Origin: Prevotella communis
Lineage (GTDB): Bacteria; Bacteroidota; Bacteroidia; Bacteroidales; Bacteroidaceae
DNA: 64,000 nt
Assembly: GCF_022024115.1 (NCBI RefSeq)
Contig: NZ_CP091792.1
Location: forward strand, 2,046,001-2,110,000
Reading direction: 5' to 3'
A program made the translations under genes and the position numbers. The notes below the pieces were generated by a model. The model was not told the DNA's origin, made no database searches, and saw nothing but the letters and a program-made list of their open reading frames with translations. The first letter of the stretch is position 1, and each line of letters begins with the position of its first letter. This document shows positions 49,721 to 58,691 of the stretch, piece after piece.

Positions 49721-50973
49721 ACATACAGGTCATCATCACCATCATAGATGTCCTGCTATGGCTTGTCATAGCAGCCAACGTGATGTATGTCCTATTCTTC
49801 GCCCTTGCATCTCATCTTCCCAAGAAAACACATCTTCCATCAGCCATCTTGCGTCCCTTTGGTAGCAAGCGAGCAGAGCCCGAGCGCAGACATCAGACAT
49901 CAGACATCAGACATCAAACATCTTTCCTCGTCCTCATCCCTGCATATCACGAGGATGCAGTCATCATCAATACGGTGAAGTCATTCCTCCAACAGGACTA
50001 CCCCAAAGACCTTTACCATCTTTGTGTCATCTCCGACCACATGGATGTCTCTACCAATGAAAAATTGGCAGTCCTCCCCATCACCCTACTCCAACCCACC
50101 TTCGAGAATAGCAGCAAAGCCAAAGCTCTGCAATATACAGTCTCAAATGTCAGACATCAGACATCAGACATCTATGACTTTGTCATTATTCTCGATGCCG
50201 ATAACATCGTTGCTCCAGATTTCCTATCACGTCTCAGTCAAATCGCCCACCCAGGTATTGCCATACAATGTCATCGCACTGCAAAAAATGCTAATAATAA
50301 CATTGCAGCTTTGGATGGACTCAGCGAAGAAATCAACAACAGCATCTTCCGTCGAGGACACAACCGCATTGGTATGTCCTCTGCCCTGATTGGCTCAGGA
50401 ATGTGCTTTGAATACAATTGGTTTAAATCCAATGTCACAAAACTAAATACTGTCGTAGAAGACCGAGAATTAGAAGCTCTGCTCATGATGCAAGGCATTT
50501 ATATCCACTATGCAGAAAATATACATGTTCTAGACGAGAAAGTCAGCGATAACGACAATTTCCAGCGTCAGCGTCTCCGCTGGATGACAGGTCAGGTGCA
50601 AGCATTATTCCAGATGCTCCCTGATGTTCCCAAGGCCATCATCGCCAGAAATATCAATTATATCGACAAAACTATTCAGCAGGCCCTTATTCCCCGCTCT
50701 ATCCTTCTTGCCCTCATCCCACTATTGTGTGTGATTGCAACCACAAGTTCATACATCTTCCATCTTCCATCTTCCATCTTCCATCTTAAATGGTGGTTTC
50801 TATTCATTAGCCTTTGTATCGCACTTTTTCTAGCGATACCAAAGCGTATGCACCGAAAAACTTTATTCAGCAAACTCATAGCACTCCCAGCATTAGTCTG
50901 GAAGATGTTACTAAATATCATAAAAATTAATCACAAAAACAAGAAATTCATTCATACCACTCACGATAAATAA
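49717..50973 (+). CDS. Membrane GT2 glycosyltransferase (second of the pair) with heptamer inserts
   Basis: The 418-residue paralogue of the preceding protein has the same plan: N-terminal helix, LVLIPAYHED, IILDADN, VEDRELEALL, QRQRLRW and C-terminal helices. Compared with its neighbour it has extra residues at three places, each made by 7-bp tandem repeats: RHQTSDIRHQTS before the catalytic domain, RHQTSDI before the DxD, and IFHLPSSIFHL in the C-terminal membrane region. Frameshift by repeat change would truncate it. It overlaps the previous gene by 4 bp. Confidence 0.88.
   Translation: MNIQVIITIIDVLLWLVIAANVMYVLFFALASHLPKKTHLPSAILRPFGSKRAEPERRHQTSDIRHQTSFLVLIPAYHEDAVIINTVKSFLQQDYPKDLYHLCVISDHMDVSTNEKLAVLPITLLQPTFENSSKAKALQYTVSNVRHQTSDIYDFVIILDADNIVAPDFLSRLSQIAHPGIAIQCHRTAKNANNNIAALDGLSEEINNSIFRRGHNRIGMSSALIGSGMCFEYNWFKSNVTKLNTVVEDRELEALLMMQGIYIHYAENIHVLDEKVSDNDNFQRQRLRWMTGQVQALFQMLPDVPKAIIARNINYIDKTIQQALIPRSILLALIPLLCVIATTSSYIFHLPSSIFHLKWWFLFISLCIALFLAIPKRMHRKTLFSKLIALPALVWKMLLNIIKINHKNKKFIHTTHDK
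49831..49851 (+). repeat. Degenerate heptamer array (CATCTTC type)
   Basis: CATCTTC, CATCAGC, CATCTTG: three related 7-bp units in the same gene as the two exact arrays below. It is a weaker case. Confidence 0.5.
49887..49921 (+). repeat. Heptamer array CAGACAT x4 + CAAACAT
   Basis: Five consecutive 7-bp units, four identical, inside the glycosyltransferase gene between its first membrane helix and the catalytic core. The unit is the same as in the arrays at 47898 and 50151. Confidence 0.92.
50144..50171 (+). repeat. Heptamer array CAAATGT + CAGACAT x3
   Basis: One degenerate and three exact CAGACAT units, coding for SNVRHQTSDI just before the DxD motif. Confidence 0.88.
50754..50788 (+). 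repeat. Heptamer array CATCTTC x4 + CATCTTA
   Basis: Five consecutive 7-bp units (four identical) in the C-terminal membrane region of the same gene, encoding IFHLPSSIFHL. Confidence 0.9.
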
Positions 50974-50984
50974 CGTATAAGCAT

Positions 50985-51836
50985 ATGTCAAACGATTGGG
51001 ATATCATCATTACAAATAAGAACCGCCTGTTCAGTCTTGATTTGAGCGAGGTATGGCGCTATCGTGACTTATTATCCATGTATGTCAAGCGCGATATCAT
51101 CACTTTCTATAAACAGACCATACTAGGGCCGCTTTGGTTTGTTATCCAGCCCCTGTTTACCACCATCATGTTCATGTTTGTATTTGGCGGCATTGCAGGT
51201 ATTTCCACTGATGGCATTCCACAAGCCGTATTCTATCTGGCAGGTCTCGTATGTTGGAACTATTTCCAGGACTGTCTCAGTAAATGCTCAGATACTTTCA
51301 ATGCCAATCAGGCCATTTTCGGCAAGGTTTACTTCCCCCGACTGGTTGTTCCCTTGTCTATTGTCATCTCAAATCTGATAAAGATGGCTATCCAGTTTGC
51401 CCTGTTCCTGGTGGTCTATATCTATTATTTCGCCTCTGGGATTGATTTTCAAGTCAATGTCGCACTTCTGCTCATCCCCCTACTCATCATCATGCTGGGT
51501 GCTTTGGGCTTAGGTTTTGGGATGATTATCTCTTCGATGACCACAAAGTATCGCGATTTGCGATTCCTCATAACGTTTGGCATTCAGTTGTGGATGTATG
51601 CCACACCTGTCATCTATCCTCTATCGGTAATGAAAGACACCTATCCCAAGTATATCTGGGTGCTAGTGGCCAATCCTCTGACAGCTATTCTTGAGACCTT
51701 CAAATATGCCTTCACTGGCGTTGGCGAGTTCAACTGGTTCTATTTAGGCTATAGCTTTGCCTTCACCATCATCATCCTGATGTTGGGTATTGTGATCTTC
51801 AACCGCGTACAACGCAACTTTATGGACGTCATCTAA
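50985..51836 (+). CDS. Polysaccharide ABC exporter permease (Wzm type)
   Basis: The 283-residue protein has six membrane segments of the ABC-2 family, with the N-terminal amphipathic region WRYRDLLSMYVKRDIITFYKQT and GPLWFVIQPL. It forms the transmembrane pore through which lipid-linked polysaccharide crosses the inner membrane. It pairs with the ATPase gene 12 bp downstream. About 11 bp separate it from the previous glycosyltransferase. Confidence 0.92.
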   Translation: MSNDWDIIITNKNRLFSLDLSEVWRYRDLLSMYVKRDIITFYKQTILGPLWFVIQPLFTTIMFMFVFGGIAGISTDGIPQAVFYLAGLVCWNYFQDCLSKCSDTFNANQAIFGKVYFPRLVVPLSIVISNLIKMAIQFALFLVVYIYYFASGIDFQVNVALLLIPLLIIMLGALGLGFGMIISSMTTKYRDLRFLITFGIQLWMYATPVIYPLSVMKDTYPKYIWVLVANPLTAILETFKYAFTGVGEFNWFYLGYSFAFTIIILMLGIVIFNRVQRNFMDVI

Positions 51837-51848
51837 CGCATTCTGACT

Positions 51849-53114
51849 ATGAGTAACACTGTTATAGAATTCAACAACGTAGGCAAACAATATATACTGG
51901 GCTCCATTGGTACAGGCACACTAAGTCAGGACCTCAATCGTTGGTGGGCACATATCAGAGGTAAGGAAGACCCCTATCTGAAGATTGGCGAAACAAACGA
52001 CCGCACCCAAAAGGGCGACAGTCGTTTCGTCTGGGCTCTGCGCGACATTAGTTTCAAGGTAGAGCAAGGCGATGTCGTAGGAATCGTGGGTAAGAATGGT
52101 GCAGGCAAATCAACCTTGTTAAAGATTCTCTCGCGCGTCACATCACCTACAACTGGAGACATCAAAATCAAAGGCCGCATTGCTTCACTATTGGAAGTCG
52201 GTACGGGATTCCATCCTGAGATGACTGGTCGTGAGAATATCTTCATGAATGGCTCTATTATGGGCATGACCAAGGCTGAGATCAAAAGCAAGTTCGACGA
52301 GATTGTCGACTTTGCTGGTGTCGCTAAATACGTAGATACGCCTGTTAAACGCTATTCATCAGGTATGATGGTACGTCTGGGTTTTGCCATTGCAGCCCAT
52401 TTGGAACCAGAGATTCTGGTAGTTGATGAAGTCCTGGCTGTGGGTGATGCTGAATTCCAGAAGAAAGCCATCGGCAAGATGCAGGATGTCAGCAAGGGCG
52501 AAGGTCGCACCGTTCTCTTCGTAAGTCACAATATGGCAGCAGTTCGCAGTCTCTGCACACGTGGCGTCATGCTGAAAAACGGTATGGTAGATTTCATTGG
52601 TAACATTCCTGATACGCTTGAGCATTATCTGAAGATTGATGATAGTGCCCAAAAGGAGAAGATCATCGATAATGTAAAATTCACCAAGAGTACGTTGAAA
52701 ATCAGCAATATAGAAATCAATGGTACTAACCTCTCTGAGTCCACCATTCAAAGTAATCAACGCGAACTGACCGTAAAGATTGAGGGACATTCTAAGGAGG
52801 ACCTGAACTACGACGTCATGCTTATTATTCGAAACAAGGACGGTATGCCCTATGCCACCTATGCCAAAGGCCATTATATGGGCGACATTCAGCATCAGCC
52901 TGCAGGTGATTTCGTGATAGAGCGCACCATCCAACTGCCAGAGATTCTCACACGTGGTGCTGTCTATGTTGATCTGTTTCTCCATCACCCCATGGTGGAA
53001 TATCAGCTTAAGGCGCCCAACTGCTGTATCCTCGAGACCATGGGCTATCAGCAAGGTTTCGGTTCTGCCATGAACCAAATAGACAACGGTTTTATGGGCC
53101 TCAACGACAAATAA
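51849..53114 (+). CDS. Polysaccharide ABC exporter ATPase with C-terminal extension (Wzt type)
   Basis: The 421-residue protein has an ABC domain (about 1-245) with Walker A GKNGAGKST, the signature RYSSGMMVRL and Walker B EILVVDEVLAVGD, and a switch histidine in VSHNMAAVRSL. From about residue 265 a C-terminal beta domain of the Wzt_C type (ELTVKIEGHSKEDLNYDV) is present. In known Wzt proteins such domains bind the non-reducing-end modification of the chain. It shares one base with the next gene. Confidence 0.92.
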   Translation: MSNTVIEFNNVGKQYILGSIGTGTLSQDLNRWWAHIRGKEDPYLKIGETNDRTQKGDSRFVWALRDISFKVEQGDVVGIVGKNGAGKSTLLKILSRVTSPTTGDIKIKGRIASLLEVGTGFHPEMTGRENIFMNGSIMGMTKAEIKSKFDEIVDFAGVAKYVDTPVKRYSSGMMVRLGFAIAAHLEPEILVVDEVLAVGDAEFQKKAIGKMQDVSKGEGRTVLFVSHNMAAVRSLCTRGVMLKNGMVDFIGNIPDTLEHYLKIDDSAQKEKIIDNVKFTKSTLKISNIEINGTNLSESTIQSNQRELTVKIEGHSKEDLNYDVMLIIRNKDGMPYATYAKGHYMGDIQHQPAGDFVIERTIQLPEILTRGAVYVDLFLHHPMVEYQLKAPNCCILETMGYQQGFGSAMNQIDNGFMGLNDK

Positions 53115-53911
53115 TGAAGACAGTCATATTGCTCACAGGATGCATTAATCCCAATGGGATGCCTTTCACACATTTAAACGATGTTAGTGAAAGGCAAAAG
53201 CAGTATGTGGACGCTATACATTATTATATAAGTAATACTGACTGCGAAATTGTTTTCTGCGAGAATTCCAATACAGACATCAGCCCACTTTTCGAGAACA
53301 AACAGGAACGATTAGAAATTCTAACCTTTTCTGGTAATCAAAACAAGCAGCGAGGCAAAGGCTATGGTGAAGCAGAAATCATAGATTATGCTCTTCAGCA
53401 TTCTTCTTTTATCCAAGACAACTGTATTATCATTAAAATTACAGGCCGCCTCATTATCAACAACATCCGTCAAATCATCAATTCTCAGACTTCCAAGCAT
53501 GACTTTGTGACATGCCTATTTCATTCTGACTTAAAATTTGCTGATAGTCGTATTTTCTGTGGAACTGTCCCTTTTTATAAAGAGTTTTTAATAAACAAAG
53601 AAAAGATGAACGATGGAAAAGGCGTATTCTTTGAACATGTCCTTGCTTCCACAGTTTTAGAATCATCATTCCGCTTTATTCCATTTACCCAAGAGCCTCT
53701 TATTACCGGCATCTCAGGAACAACCGGTGAGTCGTATCAGGAAACTACACCAAACAAAAAGAAAACAGTATTATATAAAGCCTATTCATGGATGCAATTA
53801 ATGCAAGTTTACAAAGCGTCAACTCATAGAAAGCTTAGAATTTTTGGAAAAATTGCAATTCAATTCAAAATAGTAAAGTATAAAATATCATCTTACTTTA
53901 CTTATCAGTGA
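53114..53911 (+). CDS. Unassigned protein of the polysaccharide locus, possibly a glycosyltransferase
   Basis: I do not recognise the family. The 265-residue protein has no signal peptide. An N-terminal strand VILLTGCINP, a second strand CEIVFCENSN, and IIIKITGRLIINNIRQI are arranged like the nucleotide-binding half of a GT-A fold. A basic, helical C-terminus follows. It sits between Wzt and the acyltransferase. The 3' end overlaps the convergent acyltransferase gene by 24 bp. Confidence 0.6.
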   Translation: MKTVILLTGCINPNGMPFTHLNDVSERQKQYVDAIHYYISNTDCEIVFCENSNTDISPLFENKQERLEILTFSGNQNKQRGKGYGEAEIIDYALQHSSFIQDNCIIIKITGRLIINNIRQIINSQTSKHDFVTCLFHSDLKFADSRIFCGTVPFYKEFLINKEKMNDGKGVFFEHVLASTVLESSFRFIPFTQEPLITGISGTTGESYQETTPNKKKTVLYKAYSWMQLMQVYKASTHRKLRIFGKIAIQFKIVKYKISSYFTYQ

Positions 53912-54964
53912 ATCTATTCCATATTTCAACAATAAAGGAATACTAATACCAGCAAAAGCATACAACATCCACCACCAAGAACCAATAGAGGTGTCGATAT
54001 TCTGTATAACAGGATGCTCTGCTACATGAACAAAGTCAATATTATAAATAAAGACTAGAACTACGCTAACAAGCCTAAAGCAAAGGAAATGAAGTGCCAG
54101 AATCAATAACGTATGGTTTCCAATATAATACATGACAGGACAAATTAATGACGCTTTTTTCTCTAATGCATAGGAAAAAAATAAAACAGCTAATATACCA
54201 GAAATGGCAGCAATTGCATAAGGAATGACTTTATTATATCCGCATTCCATTTTTACAACGTCACCAAAATAAAACATCGAAAGCATTAGAGTCAAACTGC
54301 ACGTCGCAAGTACATATTTATTTTTCCAAATATTTCCATATTGATTCTGAAGATTACCAACAATAAAAAACAAAGCTCCAAAAGTACCCATTGACATATC
54401 ACTCCATAATTCCGTATTATTTAAATATCTTCTAATAAGAACCGTTAACAGAAGAAATATCAAGCACATTAATTCATGATTATACATTGGAACTTTACGT
54501 AGCAGGATTGAAAAAACTACGATTGACAATGATGATAAAAACAATGCTCGAATAAACCAAAATCCTCCCAATAGTTCATCATAACCATGCATCGTAAACA
54601 AAATCATTCCCAAATTATTCAATGTTTCTTTAATTCCATAGAACAAAGAACCTCCTTCAAAACCATATTGTGAATTATATATCCCGACCAGAATTAGAAG
54701 GTTATGAATTAAAAGAAAAAACACAGACCATTTCACAAATGGCACATACAAACCCACAAATCTCTTCTTCAAAAAAACGAAAGCATTATCTTTTGATATT
54801 ATTTCTTTAAAAAAGATGCCAGAACAAAAAAAGAATAATGGCATGTGGAACAAATAGATGAATCTAAACAGCAATGCAGGACAACCAGAATGCCCTATCA
54901 CCATTAAGATTATTCCTATCGCTTTTGCAACAGTAATGTAATTGTTATGAACTATTTTTCCCAT
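53888..54964 (-). CDS. Acyltransferase-3 family membrane protein
   Basis: The 358-residue protein has about ten membrane segments, with the family motifs IGIILMVIGHSG and FIYLFHMPLFFFCSGIFF and a catalytic histidine in VIGHSG. Such proteins O-acetylate polysaccharides or move other acyl groups across the membrane. The TTG at 54976 could also start the frame, but ATG 54964 fits a -7 element. It is the only minus-strand gene within the main polysaccharide run. Confidence 0.88.
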   Translation of the reverse strand: MGKIVHNNYITVAKAIGIILMVIGHSGCPALLFRFIYLFHMPLFFFCSGIFFKEIISKDNAFVFLKKRFVGLYVPFVKWSVFFLLIHNLLILVGIYNSQYGFEGGSLFYGIKETLNNLGMILFTMHGYDELLGGFWFIRALFLSSLSIVVFSILLRKVPMYNHELMCLIFLLLTVLIRRYLNNTELWSDMSMGTFGALFFIVGNLQNQYGNIWKNKYVLATCSLTLMLSMFYFGDVVKMECGYNKVIPYAIAAISGILAVLFFSYALEKKASLICPVMYYIGNHTLLILALHFLCFRLVSVVLVFIYNIDFVHVAEHPVIQNIDTSIGSWWWMLYAFAGISIPLLLKYGIDSLISKVR

Positions 54965-54973
54965 GTTTGTTTG

Positions 54974-54981
54974 CAAAAATA
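54974..54981 (-). promoter_or_regulatory. -7 element of the acyltransferase gene
   Basis: The minus strand reads TATTTTTG, 9 bp before the start at 54964. Confidence 0.55.
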
Positions 54982-55025
54982 CAAAAATAATTCGACAACA
55001 CTAGAGAATTGTCAGAAAAAAAAGT

Positions 55026-55033
55026 TATCTTTG
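55026..55033 (+). promoter_or_regulatory. -7 element of the second glycosyltransferase block
   Basis: TATCTTTG lies 16 bp before the ATG at 55050. It is divergent from the acyltransferase promoter and starts the run 55050-61951. Confidence 0.65.
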
Positions 55034-55049
55034 CAAAAAATATCATCAT

Positions 55050-55841
55050 ATGAGATACTCCATCATCACCATTAACTATAATAATAAAGAAGGACTGGAA
55101 CACACAATCAAGAGTGTTATTAATCAGACATTCAAGAACTACGAGTATATCATCATTGATGGTGGTTCTACAGATGGTAGTGTAGAGATTATCAAGCAAT
55201 ATACAGACCACATCAACTATTGGATCTCAGAAAAAGATAAAGGCGTATATAATGCTATGAATAAAGGTGTTGCTCAGGCAAAAGGAGATTATTTGGTATT
55301 CATGAATTCTGGCGATTGTTTTCATTCACCAAATGTTTTAAGTTCTGTAACTAACTATAAGGAGGATATCATTTGTGGAAAAGTATTAAAGGGCAATTCG
55401 ACTACACCAAGCGGACACCACAAGTCTTCCATCACGTTGGTAGACTTAATGCGTGGCAGCCTACCCCATCAAGCGATGCTTATCAAAAGAGGACTGATGG
55501 TAAAGCATCCTTATGATGAGAATTACAAAATACTCTCTGACTGGAAATTCTGTATTCAGGCTCTTGTTTTTGACAACTGTACATTCCGTAATAGCGATGT
55601 CGTCGTTGCCGACTATGACATCAACGGCATAAGCACCAATTCAAACGGTCTGTTGACTAAGGAGCGTGAAATCATCCTGAAAGAACTCTTTCCTCAACGA
55701 ATCATAGAAGACTACGAGTTATTGACACCTGTTGATGATGAATTACTTGACCAGTCACTTCTCCTTACTCAGACAGTAGGTGCACGCAGACTGGTGAAAG
55801 GTTTTACAAGTCTTATATTACAATTCACCCGCAAAAAATAA
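55050..55841 (+). CDS. GT2 glycosyltransferase
   Basis: The 263-residue GT-A enzyme starts SIITINYNNKEGLE and has IIDGGSTDGS, the DKGVYNAMNKG loop and VFMNSGD as the metal motif. These are typical of the WcaA-like branch that transfers hexoses to lipid-linked glycans. It begins the second block of genes, followed by two further GT2 genes with gaps of 5 and 4 bp. Confidence 0.9.
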   Translation: MRYSIITINYNNKEGLEHTIKSVINQTFKNYEYIIIDGGSTDGSVEIIKQYTDHINYWISEKDKGVYNAMNKGVAQAKGDYLVFMNSGDCFHSPNVLSSVTNYKEDIICGKVLKGNSTTPSGHHKSSITLVDLMRGSLPHQAMLIKRGLMVKHPYDENYKILSDWKFCIQALVFDNCTFRNSDVVVADYDINGISTNSNGLLTKEREIILKELFPQRIIEDYELLTPVDDELLDQSLLLTQTVGARRLVKGFTSLILQFTRKK

Positions 55842-55846
55842 GCCGT

Positions 55847-56827
55847 ATGGATGTAAGTGTTATTATTCCCGTTTACAATACAGAAAAATATCTGAACGCC
55901 TGCGTTGACAGTATTCTTCTGCAAGCAGATGTCTCCTTAGAGATTATTCTTGTTGATGACGGTTCTACTGATGCATCACCCATTATCTGTGATGATTATG
56001 CTCAGAAACATGAAAACATCCATGTGCTCCATATTCAAAACTCAGGTCCTGCAACAGCCAAGAACGAAGGGCTCAAACTTGCCAAAGGAAACTATATTGC
56101 TCTCACAGACAGTGATGACAGAATGGAGCCATTGATGCTTAACAAAATGGTAAGTGCAGGTTATGAATATGATGCAGATATTGTTTGTTGCAATTACAAA
56201 CAGATAGACGAGCAAGGCAATGTATCACATCTCAACAGCACCAACCAGCAATATGTCCTGAACCACGAAGAAGGACTCATTCACTTTTTCTCCAAAGACA
56301 AAATCTATTCTCAGTGCTGGACTAAGCTTTACAAGCGCCAGATGCTCACTGACAACCATATCGAGAATGATTCTGGTCTTCGTACTGACGAGGACTTTAT
56401 CTTCAACATCCGTGCTTTTGTTCATGCAAAGACAACTGTTATCGTTGATGAGCCACTCTACGAATATACGCATCGCGAAAATTCACTTGCTCATGCCTAT
56501 TTCAAAAGCCACATCTACCAGTATATCGACAATCGAATCCAGAGAGTAAAAGTCACTCAAAATGCTGTTAAGAATGAGTCTGACACTATCAAGCATTGGA
56601 GCACCGTACATATTATCATGTACCATAACGAGCTCTTGGGTAAAGTGGCTTTATTCCCAGAATACTACGCAGACCCACGAATTAAAGAAATTCTCAGATT
56701 CATCAAACGCAACAAATCCATTCTCAATCAGCATTATGCCCTCTGTGGATTTAGCAAAATTGGAAAGATGTTGATTACATATCTGCCTAGTTGTCTCTAC
56801 ATGAAATATAGAAAATCTAAAGTGTAA
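55847..56827 (+). CDS. GT2 glycosyltransferase
   Basis: This 326-residue enzyme has the start VSVIIPVYNTEKYLNACVDS, VDDGSTDAS, NSGPATAKNEG and the DxD motif ALTDSDD, then a helical C-terminal region with CWTKLYKRQ and LRTDEDFIFNIR. The class transfers galactose, glucose or N-acetylhexosamine in capsule loci; the sugar cannot be told from sequence. It is in tandem with the GT2 genes on either side. Confidence 0.9.
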   Translation: MDVSVIIPVYNTEKYLNACVDSILLQADVSLEIILVDDGSTDASPIICDDYAQKHENIHVLHIQNSGPATAKNEGLKLAKGNYIALTDSDDRMEPLMLNKMVSAGYEYDADIVCCNYKQIDEQGNVSHLNSTNQQYVLNHEEGLIHFFSKDKIYSQCWTKLYKRQMLTDNHIENDSGLRTDEDFIFNIRAFVHAKTTVIVDEPLYEYTHRENSLAHAYFKSHIYQYIDNRIQRVKVTQNAVKNESDTIKHWSTVHIIMYHNELLGKVALFPEYYADPRIKEILRFIKRNKSILNQHYALCGFSKIGKMLITYLPSCLYMKYRKSKV

Positions 56828-56831
56828 AGAG

Positions 56832-57806
56832 ATGAAGAATTCTTTATTAAGCATCATATCGCCCGTCTACAATGTGGAAGCCTATCTGGATAGAAGTGTT
56901 CAGAGCATCTTGTCGCAGTCATACCGTGATATAGAATTGATTCTGATTGATGATGGTTCACAAGATGGCTCGTCTACTATGTGCGACAATTGGGCGGAAA
57001 AGGATTCACGTGTTATCGTCGTCCACCAAAAGAATGCTGGTGTCAGTGCAGCCAGGAACACAGGACTGCAAAAAGCGAAGGGCGACTATCTTACCTTTGT
57101 CGATCCCGATGATTTTCTCGCTTCTGAGACCTACGCCCTAAACATGACTTATTTGATTGAGCATCAAGATGTTGACATACTACAATATCCTTATTGCAAC
57201 TACATCAATGAGCATAACACACCTGATTATCATCGACCAGCAGTAGCATTGCTGAAAGGCGCAGAGGAGATTTTCCGCAACTGGTGGTCTGGCACCCCTC
57301 TGGAGTATGTCATTTGGAACAAAATTTATAAGCGCCATCTTTGGAATGATGTCCACTTCAACGTAGGGCACATCTCTGAGGATACATGTTTAGTACCCAA
57401 ATTCGTAAAGCAAGCCAACGCTGTATATATCTCAGACCAAGGACTCTATTACTACCAGCGCGAACGCATGGAGTCCTACACATATGAGTATAATTTCGAC
57501 AAGCATCTCGACCTGTTCTATGCCCATGCAGTCATCTACGATTGTTTTAAAGACTTTCCTAATATGACTACAGAGAAGGTACAGGCTTTTACTCGTCTTT
57601 ACAGACGACTGATAATTGCCAAGCAGACCAATCCCAGTGCCAATACAACAGATGCCCAGCAATTATTATCCAAGATGTTCCCAACATGGCATGAGATTCT
57701 ATCCTCTCAGCATACTGAGAAATCATGGTTGGCTGCATCCAAGATTATCGGAAGCCGACTATTCACATTGCTATACCTATTCTATTTGTCGTTACGAAAT
57801 CGCTAA
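56832..57806 (+). CDS. GT2 glycosyltransferase
   Basis: The 324-residue enzyme starts LLSIISPVYNVEAYLDRSVQ, has IDDGSQDGS, QKNAGVSAARN and FVDPDDFL, and the helical YVIWNKIYKR and ISEDTCLVPKF. It is the same general class as its left neighbour (4 bp upstream), but the two are clearly diverged and so are likely to add different sugars. Confidence 0.9.
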   Translation: MKNSLLSIISPVYNVEAYLDRSVQSILSQSYRDIELILIDDGSQDGSSTMCDNWAEKDSRVIVVHQKNAGVSAARNTGLQKAKGDYLTFVDPDDFLASETYALNMTYLIEHQDVDILQYPYCNYINEHNTPDYHRPAVALLKGAEEIFRNWWSGTPLEYVIWNKIYKRHLWNDVHFNVGHISEDTCLVPKFVKQANAVYISDQGLYYYQRERMESYTYEYNFDKHLDLFYAHAVIYDCFKDFPNMTTEKVQAFTRLYRRLIIAKQTNPSANTTDAQQLLSKMFPTWHEILSSQHTEKSWLAASKIIGSRLFTLLYLFYLSLRNR

Positions 57807-57827
57807 ATAAAAACAATACTGACACTT

Positions 57828-58691
57828 ATGCTACTATACGTAAAACACTACGCACAGATGTGCAACCGTTTATGGGCCTTTATTCCGGCACTAGCCTATG
57901 CATTGCATAAGCAACAAAAACTTAATGTCTTCTTTGCAAAGCAATCATACTTAGACTTATTTCCCCATCTGAAGCGCTGCCATCAAGTGCGTTTCCTCTG
58001 CAGTCACAACCGTCCCACGCCAGCCCCACTGGAATGGCGACTCGCCTTATGGTCGGAGAAAAGGCATCTTGAAATAGCAACGGACTTACGTAAGGCACAT
58101 AAGACAAAGTGTTTCTCTTTTATCGATGGATGGCAGCATCGCAGCGATATTTCCTTTATCGTAGAGCAGAAAAGTAAAATCGTAGAACTTTTCAAGCCTG
58201 CGGACGACGTAATTCATCGTGTAAACAGCTATTTTGAGAACTATGACGGAATAACTATTGGGGTCCATGTGCGCCGTGGTGACTATAAGGAATATCTTGA
58301 TGGTAAATACTATTATGCCGATAGTGTCTATGCACAGGTCCTCGAGCAACTACGTTCTTTATTTGGTGAAGAAGGACAAAAAGTGCGCTTTCTAATATGT
58401 TCCAACGAGCCCTTCAATGTGTCCACTACACAAAATGACACATTCTTCATCAATGACGCCGATGCCATTACCGACCTCTATGCGCTGAGTCGCTGTGATT
58501 ACATCGTTGGCCCTCCCAGCAGTTTCTCCCAATGGGCCTCGTTTTATGGCGATGTTCCACTTTGCCAACTATTTAATGCGAATCCCTCATTTACGAAAGA
58601 ATCATTCTCACCAATTGTCCGCATGGATACATTTGCTAATGGTCTACAAATTCTAATGAATGAAGATAAGCAGGCTTTTTATCTAGGATGA
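57828..58691 (+). CDS. GT11-like alpha-1,2-fucosyltransferase
   Basis: This 287-residue enzyme carries the donor-binding motif GVHVRRGDYKEYL, typical of GT11 fucosyltransferases, and the late ALSRCDYIVGPPSSFSQWAS segment. The N-terminal glycine-rich motif of the family (GGLGNQMFQ) is replaced by YAQMCNRLWAF, so it is a divergent member. It would add fucose from GDP-fucose. The end overlaps the following esterase-like gene by 4 bp. Confidence 0.85.
   Translation: MLLYVKHYAQMCNRLWAFIPALAYALHKQQKLNVFFAKQSYLDLFPHLKRCHQVRFLCSHNRPTPAPLEWRLALWSEKRHLEIATDLRKAHKTKCFSFIDGWQHRSDISFIVEQKSKIVELFKPADDVIHRVNSYFENYDGITIGVHVRRGDYKEYLDGKYYYADSVYAQVLEQLRSLFGEEGQKVRFLICSNEPFNVSTTQNDTFFINDADAITDLYALSRCDYIVGPPSSFSQWASFYGDVPLCQLFNANPSFTKESFSPIVRMDTFANGLQILMNEDKQAFYLG

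Noticed and set aside
49887..50171. CAGACAT repeats as a CRISPR array
   Set aside because: The repeats are 7 bp, contiguous, without spacers, and lie inside a coding sequence.
49717..50973. The glycosyltransferase as a pseudogene caused by repeat insertion
   Set aside because: The frame is uninterrupted and all catalytic motifs (IPAY, DADN, ED, QxxRW) are present, so it is intact in this copy.
52359..53078. Minus-strand open frame opposite the Wzt gene
   Set aside because: The plus strand encodes a full ABC ATPase with all motifs; the opposite frame has no recognisable product.
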